From Prevotella sp. E13-17 (GTDB lineage: Bacteria; Bacteroidota; Bacteroidia; Bacteroidales; Bacteroidaceae), in the NCBI RefSeq assembly GCF_022024035.1, contig NZ_CP091787.1:1116001-1180000 (forward strand): a stretch of 64,000 bases of DNA, in the 5' to 3' direction. The notes below the pieces were generated by a model. The model made no database searches, had not been told where the DNA came from, and worked only from the letters and a program-made list of their open reading frames with translations. Position numbers and translations under genes: made by a program. The first letter of the stretch is position 1, and each line of letters begins with the position of its first letter. Shown here piece after piece: positions 17,140 to 25,047 of the stretch.

Positions 17140-18597
17140 ATGAAAACAACAAAATATCTTTCCTTGGCAGCCCTCGCCCTCATGGGCGCCTTTGCCAGCT
17201 GCCAGAGCGACGACGACTTCACCGTCGCCCGTCCCGACAATGCCGTGAGCGTCAACTTCTCCGTAGGCTCGCTCCAGGGCACCACCCGCAGCAACGCCGT
17301 TGCCACCGACGACACGCAGCGCCAGTTCAACCAAGGCGACCAAATCAGCGTCAGCACCAACGACCAGGAGGCCGTCCTCTTCCAGTGCACGTCAACTGAG
17401 AACCAGACTTGGACAGAGACCGTGCCCAACAAGTTCCTCCTTTGGACACAGCCCATGCTCACCTTCTCGGCCTACTATCCCGTGACCACCGGCACGTCGA
17501 TGACCACCTTCACCGTGCCCACTGACCAGAGCAGCGTGGAGAAAATCGCCCTTGCCGACTACATGACGCGCCAGCAGGTGATCTCCCGTCCCGAGGGCGG
17601 CAGCGACATCCAGATGCAGTTGGAGCGCAAGATGGCCCGCGTCATCGTACGCATCAGCGACTTCGGCAGCCAGTACCGTGACGACCAGAAGACCGTCGAC
17701 AACGTCCGCATCTACAGCGAAGCCAGCGGCATTGCCGGCGGCAATCCCACGGGCAGCAGCACCGAAATCCAGCCATACGCACAGGGCAGCAACGATGGGT
17801 GGGGCTGGAGTCAGAACTCCACCTTCACCGCCCTCGTAGTGCCTGGCTATGGTGACAGCAGCGCCCGCTTCATCCAGCTGAGCGACGGCGAAGGCAGCAC
17901 CCTCCTCGTGAAGGGCATCCCCGAACTGGAGGCAGGCAACAGCTACACCTTCAACCTCGTAGTGGGTAAGAACAGAATTGAAGTGGCAAGCGTCACCGTA
18001 CAGGACTGGACCACCGGCGAGACACTCGCAGGAGGACAGGCTACGGAAAGCAGCGCCCGTACGCTTGCTGAGGCCACTGCCGAGGACTTAGGCAAGATAG
18101 TCGGTGCCGACGGCAAAATCTACGACACGAAGGATGCTGCCGAGGCTGTGGCTATAGGAAATGCCGTGGCCATGATTGCCTACGTTGGCACAGCAAGCGA
18201 CTGCGCCCACGGTCTGGCTATCGCACTGGCCGACGAGAGTGGCTTGAAAAATTATGGGACGGCAGGTACAGTTTGCAGCGGCAAGGCAGCCGTTACAGGT
18301 AGCACATGGCGCTTGCCGTCCGAGAAAGATTGGCAGTATATATTCATCGGCTGTGGATCAAGCGAATCATACAGTGCTCCGACAGAAGGTATGAAGAAGA
18401 GCTACAGTGGGTTGGCATCTAAGCTCACTACGGCTCAGGGTGATGCCTTGCAGGCTGAATGCTACTACTGGTCGTCTACGGAGAGCAATCCCGGCTCCCA
18501 CGCCTGGGGCGTGTACATTTATGGCGGCGGCAATGCTGAATTCAACGCCCCCAACGAGAGCAACGCATTCCGAGTTCGTGCCTGCCTCGCTTTTTAA
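17140..18597 (+). CDS. Fimbrillin-family lipoprotein 3 with C-terminal adhesin-like domain
   Basis: A 485-residue two-domain lipoprotein. The signal peptide (MKTTKYLSLAALALMGAF, then ASC) and a fimbrillin domain (to about residue 300, ending NSYTFNLVVGKNRIEVAS, VQDWTTGETLAGG) are like its neighbours. The added C-terminal half resembles the DUF1566/Fibrobacter major-paralogous fold: STWRLPSEKDWQYIF, CYYWSSTESNPGSHAW, and a final FRVRACLAF. Similar domains occur at the C-terminus of surface proteins, so this is the likely fimbrial tip or ligand-binding subunit. An earlier in-frame ATG (17125) lies before the signal peptide. It is the last gene before a terminator. Confidence 0.83.
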   Translation: MKTTKYLSLAALALMGAFASCQSDDDFTVARPDNAVSVNFSVGSLQGTTRSNAVATDDTQRQFNQGDQISVSTNDQEAVLFQCTSTENQTWTETVPNKFLLWTQPMLTFSAYYPVTTGTSMTTFTVPTDQSSVEKIALADYMTRQQVISRPEGGSDIQMQLERKMARVIVRISDFGSQYRDDQKTVDNVRIYSEASGIAGGNPTGSSTEIQPYAQGSNDGWGWSQNSTFTALVVPGYGDSSARFIQLSDGEGSTLLVKGIPELEAGNSYTFNLVVGKNRIEVASVTVQDWTTGETLAGGQATESSARTLAEATAEDLGKIVGADGKIYDTKDAAEAVAIGNAVAMIAYVGTASDCAHGLAIALADESGLKNYGTAGTVCSGKAAVTGSTWRLPSEKDWQYIFIGCGSSESYSAPTEGMKKSYSGLASKLTTAQGDALQAECYYWSSTESNPGSHAWGVYIYGGGNAEFNAPNESNAFRVRACLAF

Positions 18598-18654
18598 CCT
18601 ATTTGTCGATTTACCAATTTATCTGTTTTAGCCGCGACAGCGGCAGTAGAAATC

Positions 18655-18712
18655 ACAGAGGAGGGCGGCCCCGAAAGCTACGGCGAGCGGGCGACTGCCC
18701 TCCTTTTCTTTT
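18655..18712 (+). terminator. Terminator closing the fimbrial operon
   Basis: GGAGGGC (18660-18666) pairs with GCCCTCC (18697-18703) around a GC-rich loop, followed by TTTTCTTTTT. Confidence 0.75.
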
Positions 18713-18778
18713 TCATCCTCTCACGCTCCGCCGCATTAAAAAATCCACAGAAAACGTAAGAATGTCGGGAAAAAAGTA

Positions 18779-18788
18779 TATCTTTGCA
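18779..18788 (+). promoter_or_regulatory. -7 promoter element of the toxin-antitoxin pair
   Basis: TATCTTTGCA, 33 nt upstream of the antitoxin-like ATG. Confidence 0.7.
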
Positions 18789-18820
18789 CCATCGAAACCA
18801 ATTAACATAAAGGAAATGTT

Positions 18821-19063
18821 ATGAGTACAGCGGCACTAACAAGTCTTCTTGACTATCTCTATGGCACACTCTCGCCGAAAAATATGCGCTGGGTGGGGGA
18901 ACATCTCATAGAGTATGCAAAGAAAGAAGAAAACGAGCAGTTGCGCCCCTACACGATGCAGGAGATTGACGAAATGCTTGACGAGGCAGAAGCCGCCTTT
19001 GAGGCCGGTGAATACCTGACTAACGACGAAGTGTTCCACCACAAGGAAAAAGTAACCGTATGA
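18821..19063 (+). CDS. Putative antitoxin of a RelE/ParE-type module
   Basis: An 80-residue small, acidic, helical protein (pI low by eye; EIDEMLDEAEAAFEAGEYLT near the C-terminus). Its stop overlaps the start of the toxin-like gene by 4 bp (ATGA), the usual type II arrangement. No ribbon-helix-helix or HTH is evident; the N-terminal helical part (LLDYLYGTLSPKNMRWVGEHL) may be a short DNA-binding or dimerisation segment. Assignment rests on the partner, size and overlap. Confidence 0.7.
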   Translation: MSTAALTSLLDYLYGTLSPKNMRWVGEHLIEYAKKEENEQLRPYTMQEIDEMLDEAEAAFEAGEYLTNDEVFHHKEKVTV

Positions 19064-19371
19064 AGATTCACTGGCACAAGCGAGCCGCCGCCCAGTTGCA
19101 TCAAGTAGAGGAATACGTCCTGCGGGATTTTGGCGAGCGCATCCGTCAAGAATTCATGGACGAGGTTGAACAGGCTACGCATGCCTTGGCCGATATGCCC
19201 ACGATGGGCAAGATAGACCCTCTTTTCGCCCATCGTAAACAAACCTACCGCAGCATCATAGTACGTCGGCTCAACAAAATTGTCTATTATGTCAAAGGCG
19301 ATGCCCTCTACATTGCCGCTTTCTGGGACACCAGACGTGAGCCAAAGGCACAAGCCAGACAGACAAAGTGA
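19060..19371 (+). CDS. RelE/ParE-superfamily toxin
   Basis: A 103-residue protein with the ParE/RelE fold pattern: N-terminal strand-helix (KIHWHKRAAAQLHQVEEYV), a second helix (RIRQEFMDEVEQATHALADM), then PTMGKIDPLFAHRKQTYRS and the C-terminal strands IIVRRLNKIVYYVKGDALYI, AAFWDTRREP. The IxIxxxWDTRR-like ending is typical of the family. RelE toxins cut mRNA on ribosomes and ParE toxins inhibit gyrase; sequence alone does not decide. It is translationally coupled to the antitoxin. Confidence 0.85.
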   Translation: MKIHWHKRAAAQLHQVEEYVLRDFGERIRQEFMDEVEQATHALADMPTMGKIDPLFAHRKQTYRSIIVRRLNKIVYYVKGDALYIAAFWDTRREPKAQARQTK

Positions 19372-19395
19372 ACCACGTGATCATGGGGACATCGT

Positions 19396-19460
19396 GATCA
19401 TGGGGACAGGTTTTTGAATGAATTCGTTGAATTCACTTCAAACAACCTGTCCCCATGATC
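19396..19460. repeat. 65-bp REP-like palindrome, left copy
   Basis: Perfect 17-bp outer arms (GATCATGGGGACAGGTT and its complement) enclose an imperfect inner palindrome centred on GAATTC. It is identical over 65 bp to 20328-20392. A partial extra copy of the outer arm precedes it from about 19379. It ends inside the 3' end of the transposase gene. Confidence 0.93.
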
Positions 19461-19465
19461 CCTGA

Positions 19466-20266
19466 TCACCTGATTCCTGATTTGATATGCTGAATAATTC
19501 CGTAGGATAATCCGGAGACGCGTGACATCTGTCTGGGCCCGGCCTCGAGTTCAAGCATGACTTCGCGTACATATTCTTTTTGCCGTTCTTTGTCGAGTAA
19601 TCTGAACTCTGCGATGTTCCTCGTACCACTTTTCTGAAGGAGTAAATCGCGTACAAGTTCATCTGCCACCACCTTCCTTTCATCCATATCGATACATCCT
19701 ACATTCTCTGGCAGCGGATCATCTACCCATGCGGCAAGTTCATCTAGCCCGAAGCGTTTCACTGCCGCCCGGGTGAAACACACCCTCTCTTGTCCCAAAC
19801 TGAGGTAATCGTTCGGCCAACTACTATATGGATAGTCCTGGGCCAATTTGACCAGTCCTGCCTTGACGGGATTCTGATGGATGTATTGGAAAAGCGTAAA
19901 GAAATACTCGGGTGTATTACACGGCTCGCTTCTGAAGCGATCTTGAAACAGATGGCCTATCCGACCGTATTTCTTGTTGTAGTAAAACACGTAGCTTGAA
20001 GCTATTGACTTCATGACATCACCCACTTGCCAGTTCTTCTCACAAAGCAGAAGATGTACATGGTTGGGCATTAAGCAGTAGGCATAGATATGGCAAGTCG
20101 TAGTCTTCGTTATAAGGTCGTCTTCCAGCCTGTCTTGGACAGCAGCCAGAATCTTAGTGAATGACATGTAATCCTCGGCATCTTCAAAGATATCTTGACG
20201 ATTGATGCCCCTTAGCATTACATGGTATATTCCAGTTCCGCTCTTTTCTCTACCTTTCCGTGACAT
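19466..20266 (-). CDS. REP-associated tyrosine transposase (RAYT, IS200-like)
   Basis: A 266-residue single-strand Y1/HUH transposase. YHVMLRGINRQDIF begins the fold, LMPNHVHLLLCE carries the HUH pair, and GRIGHLFQDRFRSEPC and QYIHQNPVKAGL follow, all characteristic of TnpA-REP. The C-terminus adds a helix-turn-helix-like region (QMSRVSGLSYGIIQHIKSG) not present in plain IS200 TnpA. It sits between two identical palindromes with no other IS genes, as expected for a RAYT that acts on REP elements rather than on classical IS ends. The coding sequence looks intact. Confidence 0.92.
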   Translation of the reverse strand: MSRKGREKSGTGIYHVMLRGINRQDIFEDAEDYMSFTKILAAVQDRLEDDLITKTTTCHIYAYCLMPNHVHLLLCEKNWQVGDVMKSIASSYVFYYNKKYGRIGHLFQDRFRSEPCNTPEYFFTLFQYIHQNPVKAGLVKLAQDYPYSSWPNDYLSLGQERVCFTRAAVKRFGLDELAAWVDDPLPENVGCIDMDERKVVADELVRDLLLQKSGTRNIAEFRLLDKERQKEYVREVMLELEAGPRQMSRVSGLSYGIIQHIKSGIR

Positions 20267-20327
20267 AGTCTTTTCTTTAATAACGATAAATAGTTATATT
20301 TATTGCCTATAGCACGTCACCTCCTTT

Positions 20328-20392
20328 GATCATGGGGACAGGTTTTTGAATGAATTCGTTGAATTCACTTCAAACAACCTGTCCCCATGATC
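20328..20392. repeat. 65-bp REP-like palindrome, right copy
   Basis: Identical to 19396-19460 and located upstream of the transposase start. Together the two copies bracket the gene. Confidence 0.93.
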
Positions 20393-20412
20393 ACCGAAGA
20401 GGGCCGTTTTTT

Positions 20413-20687
20413 AAGTCTAAAAGCACGTATTCTAAAGTCTAAAAGAGGCGTTTCTAAAGTCTAAGACCGCAGCTATCATTTCTGCTCTAGCCCCTGGATG
20501 CTCTACATCCAGCCCTTAGAACGACCGCATCCAGGGGCTAAAACGACGCGTTCCAAGGGCTGGATGCGCCACATCTAGGGGCTGGACGGACATCAAAAGT
20601 AAAGCTATTACAATGCAAAATCGAAACTATAACAAGACGAAAGTAGAACTATGACAGTGCGAAACCGTTCCTATCCCGATCAAGAAT
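20413..20687. repeat. Degenerate 11-bp phased repeat array A
   Basis: Twenty-five consecutive 11-bp units can be laid out with no gap. Examples: AAGTCTAAAAG at 20413 and 20435 and AAGTCTAAGAC at 20457; then GCCCCTGGATG, GCCCTTAGAAC, GGGGCTAAAAC, AGGGCTGGATG, GGGGCTGGACG; then a CTAT-containing set (TAAAGCTATTA, CGAAACTATAA, TAGAACTATGA). Alternate units resemble each other, giving a 22-bp superperiod. No coding frame or known repeat family is recognised. It occupies most of the 20267-20752 gap. Confidence 0.75.
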
Positions 20688-20709
20688 ACACCAATTTTGA
20701 GAAAAAAAG

Positions 20710-20750
20710 AAATCCGCTAAGCCTTAAATGTTATTGACTTAGCGGATTTT
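20710..20750. terminator. Intrinsic terminator beside tRNA-Gln
   Basis: AATCCGCTAAG pairs with CTTAGCGGATT. A T-run on each side makes it usable for the leftward tRNA and for rightward transcripts. Confidence 0.85.
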
Positions 20751-20752
20751 TA

Positions 20753-20826
20753 TGGTTGGGGTACCCGGACTCGAACCAGGAAAGGCAGGACCAGAATCTG
20801 CAGTGTTACCATTACACCATACCCCA
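20753..20826 (-). tRNA. tRNA-Gln (CTG anticodon)
   Basis: Read on the minus strand: acceptor TGGGGTA pairs with TACCCCA followed by A and an encoded CCA. GGTTCGAGTCC gives the T-arm, and the anticodon loop TTCTGGT has CTG at positions 34-36, decoding CAG. Total 74 nt. Confidence 0.92.
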
Positions 20827-20971
20827 AAATGTTGTTTTCTGTAGAACTCTCTTGTTCTGTTTTGCGGGTGCAAAGGTACTACTTTTTTGTGAACCACCAA
20901 AACTTTTCGTCACTTTTTTATAAAAAACATCAAAAATAATGTTTTTATATGCGTTTTACGGATAAAAGCAC

Positions 20972-20981
20972 TACCTTTGCA
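20972..20981 (+). promoter_or_regulatory. -7 promoter element for rsfS-ftsH-cdsA
   Basis: TACCTTTGCA, 30 nt upstream of the rsfS ATG. The 20827-21010 gap holds only this and AT-rich sequence. Confidence 0.7.
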
Positions 20982-21010
20982 TGGTAATTATACATTATTA
21001 TAAATTATAA

Positions 21011-21370
21011 ATGGAACAAACATCAAAACTGGTACAGACTATTGTTGAAGGAATACAAGAAAAAAAAGGTAGTGGAATCGTAATTGCCGACTTGAGCGGC
21101 ATTGACGGCACAATTTGCAAGAACTTTATTATTTGTCAGGGTAACTCGCCTGCGCAGGTAGAGGCGATAGCCGAGTCGGTAGGCGACATGGCGCGCAAGC
21201 AACTGGGCGAGAAACCTGCTCATGTGGTGGGCCTTGAGAATGCTCAGTGGGTGGCCATGGACTATACAGACGTGTTGGTGCATGTGTTCTTGCCCGATGT
21301 GCGTGCCTACTATGATTTGGAGCATCTGTGGGCAGACGCCCCTCTGACAGCAATACCTGATTTGGATTAA
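21011..21370 (+). CDS. rsfS: Ribosomal silencing factor RsfS
   Basis: A 119-residue Iojap/RsfS protein that binds ribosomal protein L14 and blocks 30S-50S joining under nutrient limitation. Family signatures are visible: VIADLSGIDGTICKNFIICQ, GNSPAQVEAIAESV, then VGLENAQWVAMDYTDVLVHV and FLPDVRAYYDLEHLWADAP. It is the first gene of the operon, 6 bp from ftsH. This rsfS-ftsH-cdsA order is typical of Bacteroidales. Confidence 0.96.
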   Translation: MEQTSKLVQTIVEGIQEKKGSGIVIADLSGIDGTICKNFIICQGNSPAQVEAIAESVGDMARKQLGEKPAHVVGLENAQWVAMDYTDVLVHVFLPDVRAYYDLEHLWADAPLTAIPDLD

Positions 21371-21376
21371 TATTAT

Positions 21377-23413
21377 ATGGAACAGAATAACAATAATCAG
21401 CCGAGAATGCCCAAGTTCAACATGAACTGGATTTACCTGTTGGCAATAGCGGCATTGCTCTTCTTTTATTTCTCTGGCGAGCAGGGCTTGGCTCAACGAC
21501 AGAGCGGAATTAGCGAAGTATCATACTCTGAGTTCAAGACATTGGTAAACAAGGGCAATGCCTCGCGTATTGTAGTGAACAAGAGCCACAACACACTGAG
21601 GATGTATGTGAAGCCCGACAGTATTCGTTCCGTCCTGAACAAGACGGCCGATCAGGTGGGCACAGACCCATACCTGTCTGTTGAGTTTGGAAGCATAGAC
21701 CGATTGGAGCAGTTTGTGGACAGCGCCCGTGCTCATCAGTCGTTTACTGGTCGCTTGAGCTATGAGCGCGACAGCGATGGCGGCATCCTTGGCAGTCTCA
21801 TCAGCATGTTGCTTCCCATCATGTTGTTTATCGGTGTCTGGTTGCTCTTCATCCGTTTCATGAACCGCGGTGGCGGTGGCGCTATGGGTGGCGGCATCTT
21901 CTCGGTCGGCAAGTCGAAAGCCAAGATGTATGAGAAGGGCGGCGAGCTGGGCATCACGTTTAAGGACGTGGCCGGTCAGGCTGGTGCCAAACAAGAGATA
22001 CAGGAAATCGTGGAATTCCTGAAGAATCCTCAGAAATATACCGACCTTGGAGGTAAGATTCCTAAGGGCGCACTCCTTGTGGGACCTCCAGGAACAGGTA
22101 AGACCTTGCTGGCAAAAGCCGTTGCCGGCGAAGCTGGCGTGCCATTCTTCTCAATGTCGGGTAGCGACTTCGTGGAGATGTTCGTAGGCGTAGGTGCCAG
22201 TCGTGTGCGCGACCTGTTCCAGCAGGCAAAGGCAAAGTCGCCTTGCATCATCTTCATCGACGAGATTGACGCCGTGGGACGTGCCCGCAGCAAGAACCCT
22301 GCGATGGGTGGTAACGATGAACGTGAGAACACGTTGAACGCCCTGCTCACCGAGATGGACGGCTTTGGCACCAACAGTGGTGTGATCATCTTGGCAGCCA
22401 CCAACCGTGTGGATATGCTCGACTCGGCCTTGTTGCGTGCCGGTCGCTTTGACCGTCAGATACATGTAGATCTGCCCGACCTCAGCGAACGAAAGGAAAT
22501 CTTCATGGTTCACCTGAGACCACTGAAGCTCGACAAGACGGTTGACGTTGATTTCCTGGCCCGTCAGACACCGGGATTCTCTGGTGCTGATATTGCCAAC
22601 GTATGTAATGAGGCAGCCCTGATAGCCGCTCGCCATAATAGTCCAAGCGTAGGAAAGCAGGACTTCTTGGATGCTGTGGATCGCATCATTGGCGGACTGG
22701 AGAAGAAGACCAAGGTGATGACGGAAGCAGAGAAACGCTCTATTGCTATCCATGAGGCTGGTCATGCTACGATTTCCTGGTTTACCGAATTTGCAAACCC
22801 ACTTGTAAAGGTGAGCATCGTACCCCGTGGACAAGCGCTGGGCGCTGCATGGTATCTGCCCGAGGAGCGCGTGCTGCAGACCAAAGAGGCCATGCTCGAC
22901 GAAATGTGCTCGCTGTTGGGCGGGCGTGCTGCCGAAGAACTCTTCGTGGGACATATCTCTACGGGCGCCATGAACGACCTGGAGCGCACCACCAAACAGG
23001 CCTATGGCATGGTGGCCTATGCCGGAATGAGCGAAAAGTTGCCCAATCTCTGTTACTATAATAACGCAGAATACCAGTTCCAGCGCCCCTACAGCGAGAC
23101 AACCGCTAAGATTATGGACGACGAGGTGCTGAAGATGGTCAACGAACAGTATGAGCGCGCCAAGCAGATTCTGACGGAACATGCCGAAGGACATGCCCGA
23201 CTGGCACAACTCCTGGTAGAGCGCGAAGTTATCTTTGCCGAGGATGTGGAGAAGATCTTTGGCAAACGCCCCTGGACTTCGCGTGCTGACGAACTTCTGG
23301 AGGCACAGATGCGCGAGGAAGCCGAGAAGATGGCTGCCGAGCGTACCAAGCAGCTTGAAGCAAAGCAGAACGCAGAGGACTCAGAGACCTCGGAGGATTC
23401 TGAGAACTCTTAA
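21377..23413 (+). CDS. ftsH: ATP-dependent zinc metalloprotease FtsH
   Basis: A 678-residue membrane-anchored AAA+ protease. Two N-terminal membrane segments ([15 protein letters not shown] and [19 protein letters not shown]) flank a periplasmic domain. The AAA domain has Walker A GPPGTGKT, Walker [14 protein letters not shown] and the arginine-finger region [10 protein letters not shown]. The protease active site is HEAGH (about residue 460). The C-terminus is Glu-rich. It degrades misassembled membrane proteins and regulatory substrates at the inner membrane. Confidence 0.98.
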   Translation: MEQNNNNQPRMPKFNMNWIYLLAIAALLFFYFSGEQGLAQRQSGISEVSYSEFKTLVNKGNASRIVVNKSHNTLRMYVKPDSIRSVLNKTADQVGTDPYLSVEFGSIDRLEQFVDSARAHQSFTGRLSYERDSDGGILGSLISMLLPIMLFIGVWLLFIRFMNRGGGGAMGGGIFSVGKSKAKMYEKGGELGITFKDVAGQAGAKQEIQEIVEFLKNPQKYTDLGGKIPKGALLVGPPGTGKTLLAKAVAGEAGVPFFSMSGSDFVEMFVGVGASRVRDLFQQAKAKSPCIIFIDEIDAVGRARSKNPAMGGNDERENTLNALLTEMDGFGTNSGVIILAATNRVDMLDSALLRAGRFDRQIHVDLPDLSERKEIFMVHLRPLKLDKTVDVDFLARQTPGFSGADIANVCNEAALIAARHNSPSVGKQDFLDAVDRIIGGLEKKTKVMTEAEKRSIAIHEAGHATISWFTEFANPLVKVSIVPRGQALGAAWYLPEERVLQTKEAMLDEMCSLLGGRAAEELFVGHISTGAMNDLERTTKQAYGMVAYAGMSEKLPNLCYYNNAEYQFQRPYSETTAKIMDDEVLKMVNEQYERAKQILTEHAEGHARLAQLLVEREVIFAEDVEKIFGKRPWTSRADELLEAQMREEAEKMAAERTKQLEAKQNAEDSETSEDSENS

Positions 23414-23425
23414 ACATAAAAGACT

Positions 23426-24271
23426 ATGAAGAACTTTATTGTTAGAACAATCACAGGCGTCATCTTTGTTGCCGCCATCGTGATTAGCTTTTCGAACCCG
23501 CTGGCCATGGTGTTCCTGTTTGCACTGGTAACAGGCATGACCATCTGGGAGTTCTGTGGATTGGTGAACGAGCGCGAGGGTGTGCAGGTGAATCGTTTCA
23601 TCTCTACGGTGGCTGGCGTCTATCTGTTCTTGGCCATGGCAGGCCATTGCAGTGGCAGGGTAGATAGCGACACGGTCTTCATCCCTTATCTCATCACCAT
23701 CATCTATCTGATGGTGGCAGAGCTCTATCTGAAGGCCAAAGACCCCATCAACAACTGGGCTTACACCATGTTGCCACAGATGTATATTGCGTTGCCTTTC
23801 TCGATGATCAACGTGCTGGCATTCCCGCAGGCCGGGGCCTATTCGTTTGTCTTGCCACTCAGCGTGTTCGTATTCCTGTGGATGAACGACACGGGGGCTT
23901 ATCTCTGCGGTTCGCTGCTGGGGCGCCACAAACTGTTCCCACGTGTCTCTCCGGGCAAAAGCTGGGAGGGAAGTATTGGCGGTGGCATCCTGGTGGTAGG
24001 CATTGCGGTGCTGATATGGTATCTGCTGGAACTCTACTTCCCGGGTGAGTCCAAGATGAGTGCGCTGCACTGGACTGGGCTGGGTGTCACGGTGGCAGTC
24101 TTCGGCACATGGGGCGACTTGGTAGAGAGCCTTCTCAAGCGTACACTTGGCATCAAGGATAGCGGCAATGTGCTGCCAGGTCATGGCGGAATGTTGGATC
24201 GTTTTGACTCTTCGCTTCTTGCCATTCCTGCAGCTGTGGTCTATCTTTTCACTCTTACGTTGTTGAAATAA
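23426..24271 (+). CDS. cdsA: Phosphatidate cytidylyltransferase
   Basis: A 281-residue integral membrane enzyme making CDP-diacylglycerol from phosphatidate and CTP for phospholipid synthesis. Multiple transmembrane segments cover the whole length. The family signature is near the C-terminus: GDLVESLLKRTLGIKDSGNV then LPGHGGMLDRFDSSLLAIP, with the conserved Asp residues. It starts 12 bp after ftsH. Confidence 0.96.
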   Translation: MKNFIVRTITGVIFVAAIVISFSNPLAMVFLFALVTGMTIWEFCGLVNEREGVQVNRFISTVAGVYLFLAMAGHCSGRVDSDTVFIPYLITIIYLMVAELYLKAKDPINNWAYTMLPQMYIALPFSMINVLAFPQAGAYSFVLPLSVFVFLWMNDTGAYLCGSLLGRHKLFPRVSPGKSWEGSIGGGILVVGIAVLIWYLLELYFPGESKMSALHWTGLGVTVAVFGTWGDLVESLLKRTLGIKDSGNVLPGHGGMLDRFDSSLLAIPAAVVYLFTLTLLK

Positions 24272-24316
24272 AGACACTTTTTGCAAGAAACGCTTGCGTA
24301 TGATAAAAAAAATGTG

Positions 24317-24326
24317 TTACTTTGCA
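24317..24326 (+). promoter_or_regulatory. Possible promoter of the beta-barrel gene
   Basis: TTACTTTGCA resembles the -7 element with altered spacing, 36 nt before ATG 24363. Confidence 0.45.
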
Positions 24327-24362
24327 GCTAATAACATTAAATATTAACTAATAAAACATAGT

Positions 24363-24962
24363 ATGAAAAAGATTTTTGCAGCTATTGTAGCAGTACTCTT
24401 TGCAGCGCCTTCGTTCGCTCAGATGGGTAGTGGTGGTTTCTCTTTGAACGAGAGCACAGTCTATTATGGCATCCGCATGGGTGTGAACTTTTCTACCATT
24501 ACTGGTGACCTCGTAGATGTGGATTCGAAGGCAGGCATGACCCTGGGTGGAGTTATTGGTCTTCGTGTCAGCGACACTACACCAATCTTTGTTGAGAGTG
24601 GTCTGTACTACTCTGCACGTGGTGCCAAGGACTTCAACTTGAACTACCTCGAGATTCCCGTACTGATTAAGTATGGCATTCAGGCTACCGACGATATCGC
24701 TATCCTGCCTTATATCGGTCCTTACTTCTCTTATGGTATTGGTGGTAAGTATAAGTTTGCGGGTATTGATGGTAAACACAGCTCATACAACATAGTGAAG
24801 CATCCTGATATGGGCTTCAAGCTGGGTTGCGGTGCTGAGTACAACAAGCTCTATGCTGAGCTCGGTTATCAGTTTGGCGTGATGGATATTGCCAAGGATA
24901 ATGATTTAGATGCCGGTGCTCACACAGGTAACTTCTTTATCAATGTCGGTGTGAACTTCTAA
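24363..24962 (+). CDS. Outer-membrane beta-barrel (porin-family/PorT-like) protein
   Basis: A 199-residue exported protein. The signal peptide MKKIFAAIVAVLFAAPSFAQ precedes alternating hydrophobic strands (VYYGIRMGVNFSTITG, TLGGVIGLRVSD, IFVESGLYYSARGAK, LEIPVLIKYGIQATD). It ends with NFFINVGVNF, the expected C-terminal Phe. The LEIPVLxKY motif is typical of the outer-membrane beta-barrel domain common in Bacteroidota. Cargo or role is unknown. It is monocistronic, with a strong terminator after it. Confidence 0.87.
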   Translation: MKKIFAAIVAVLFAAPSFAQMGSGGFSLNESTVYYGIRMGVNFSTITGDLVDVDSKAGMTLGGVIGLRVSDTTPIFVESGLYYSARGAKDFNLNYLEIPVLIKYGIQATDDIAILPYIGPYFSYGIGGKYKFAGIDGKHSSYNIVKHPDMGFKLGCGAEYNKLYAELGYQFGVMDIAKDNDLDAGAHTGNFFINVGVNF

Positions 24963-24987
24963 GAAAGTTGATACTTTAGATATTTCA

Positions 24988-25032
24988 AAAGAGGGGCATT
25001 CACTTCCTAAAGCGAATGCCCCTCTTTCGTAT
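24988..25032. terminator. Bidirectional terminator between the beta-barrel gene and dacB
   Basis: A perfect 14-bp stem AAAGAGGGGCATTC (24988-25001) with its complement at 25014-25027. Flanking TTTCAAAA/TTTTGAAA extends the symmetry. Confidence 0.9.
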
Positions 25033-25047
25033 TTTGAAAGCAGTCAT

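Noticed and set aside
20413..20687. CRISPR array
   Set aside because: Units are 11 bp, contiguous and degenerate, with no conserved 25-35 bp repeat, no unique spacers and no cas genes nearby.
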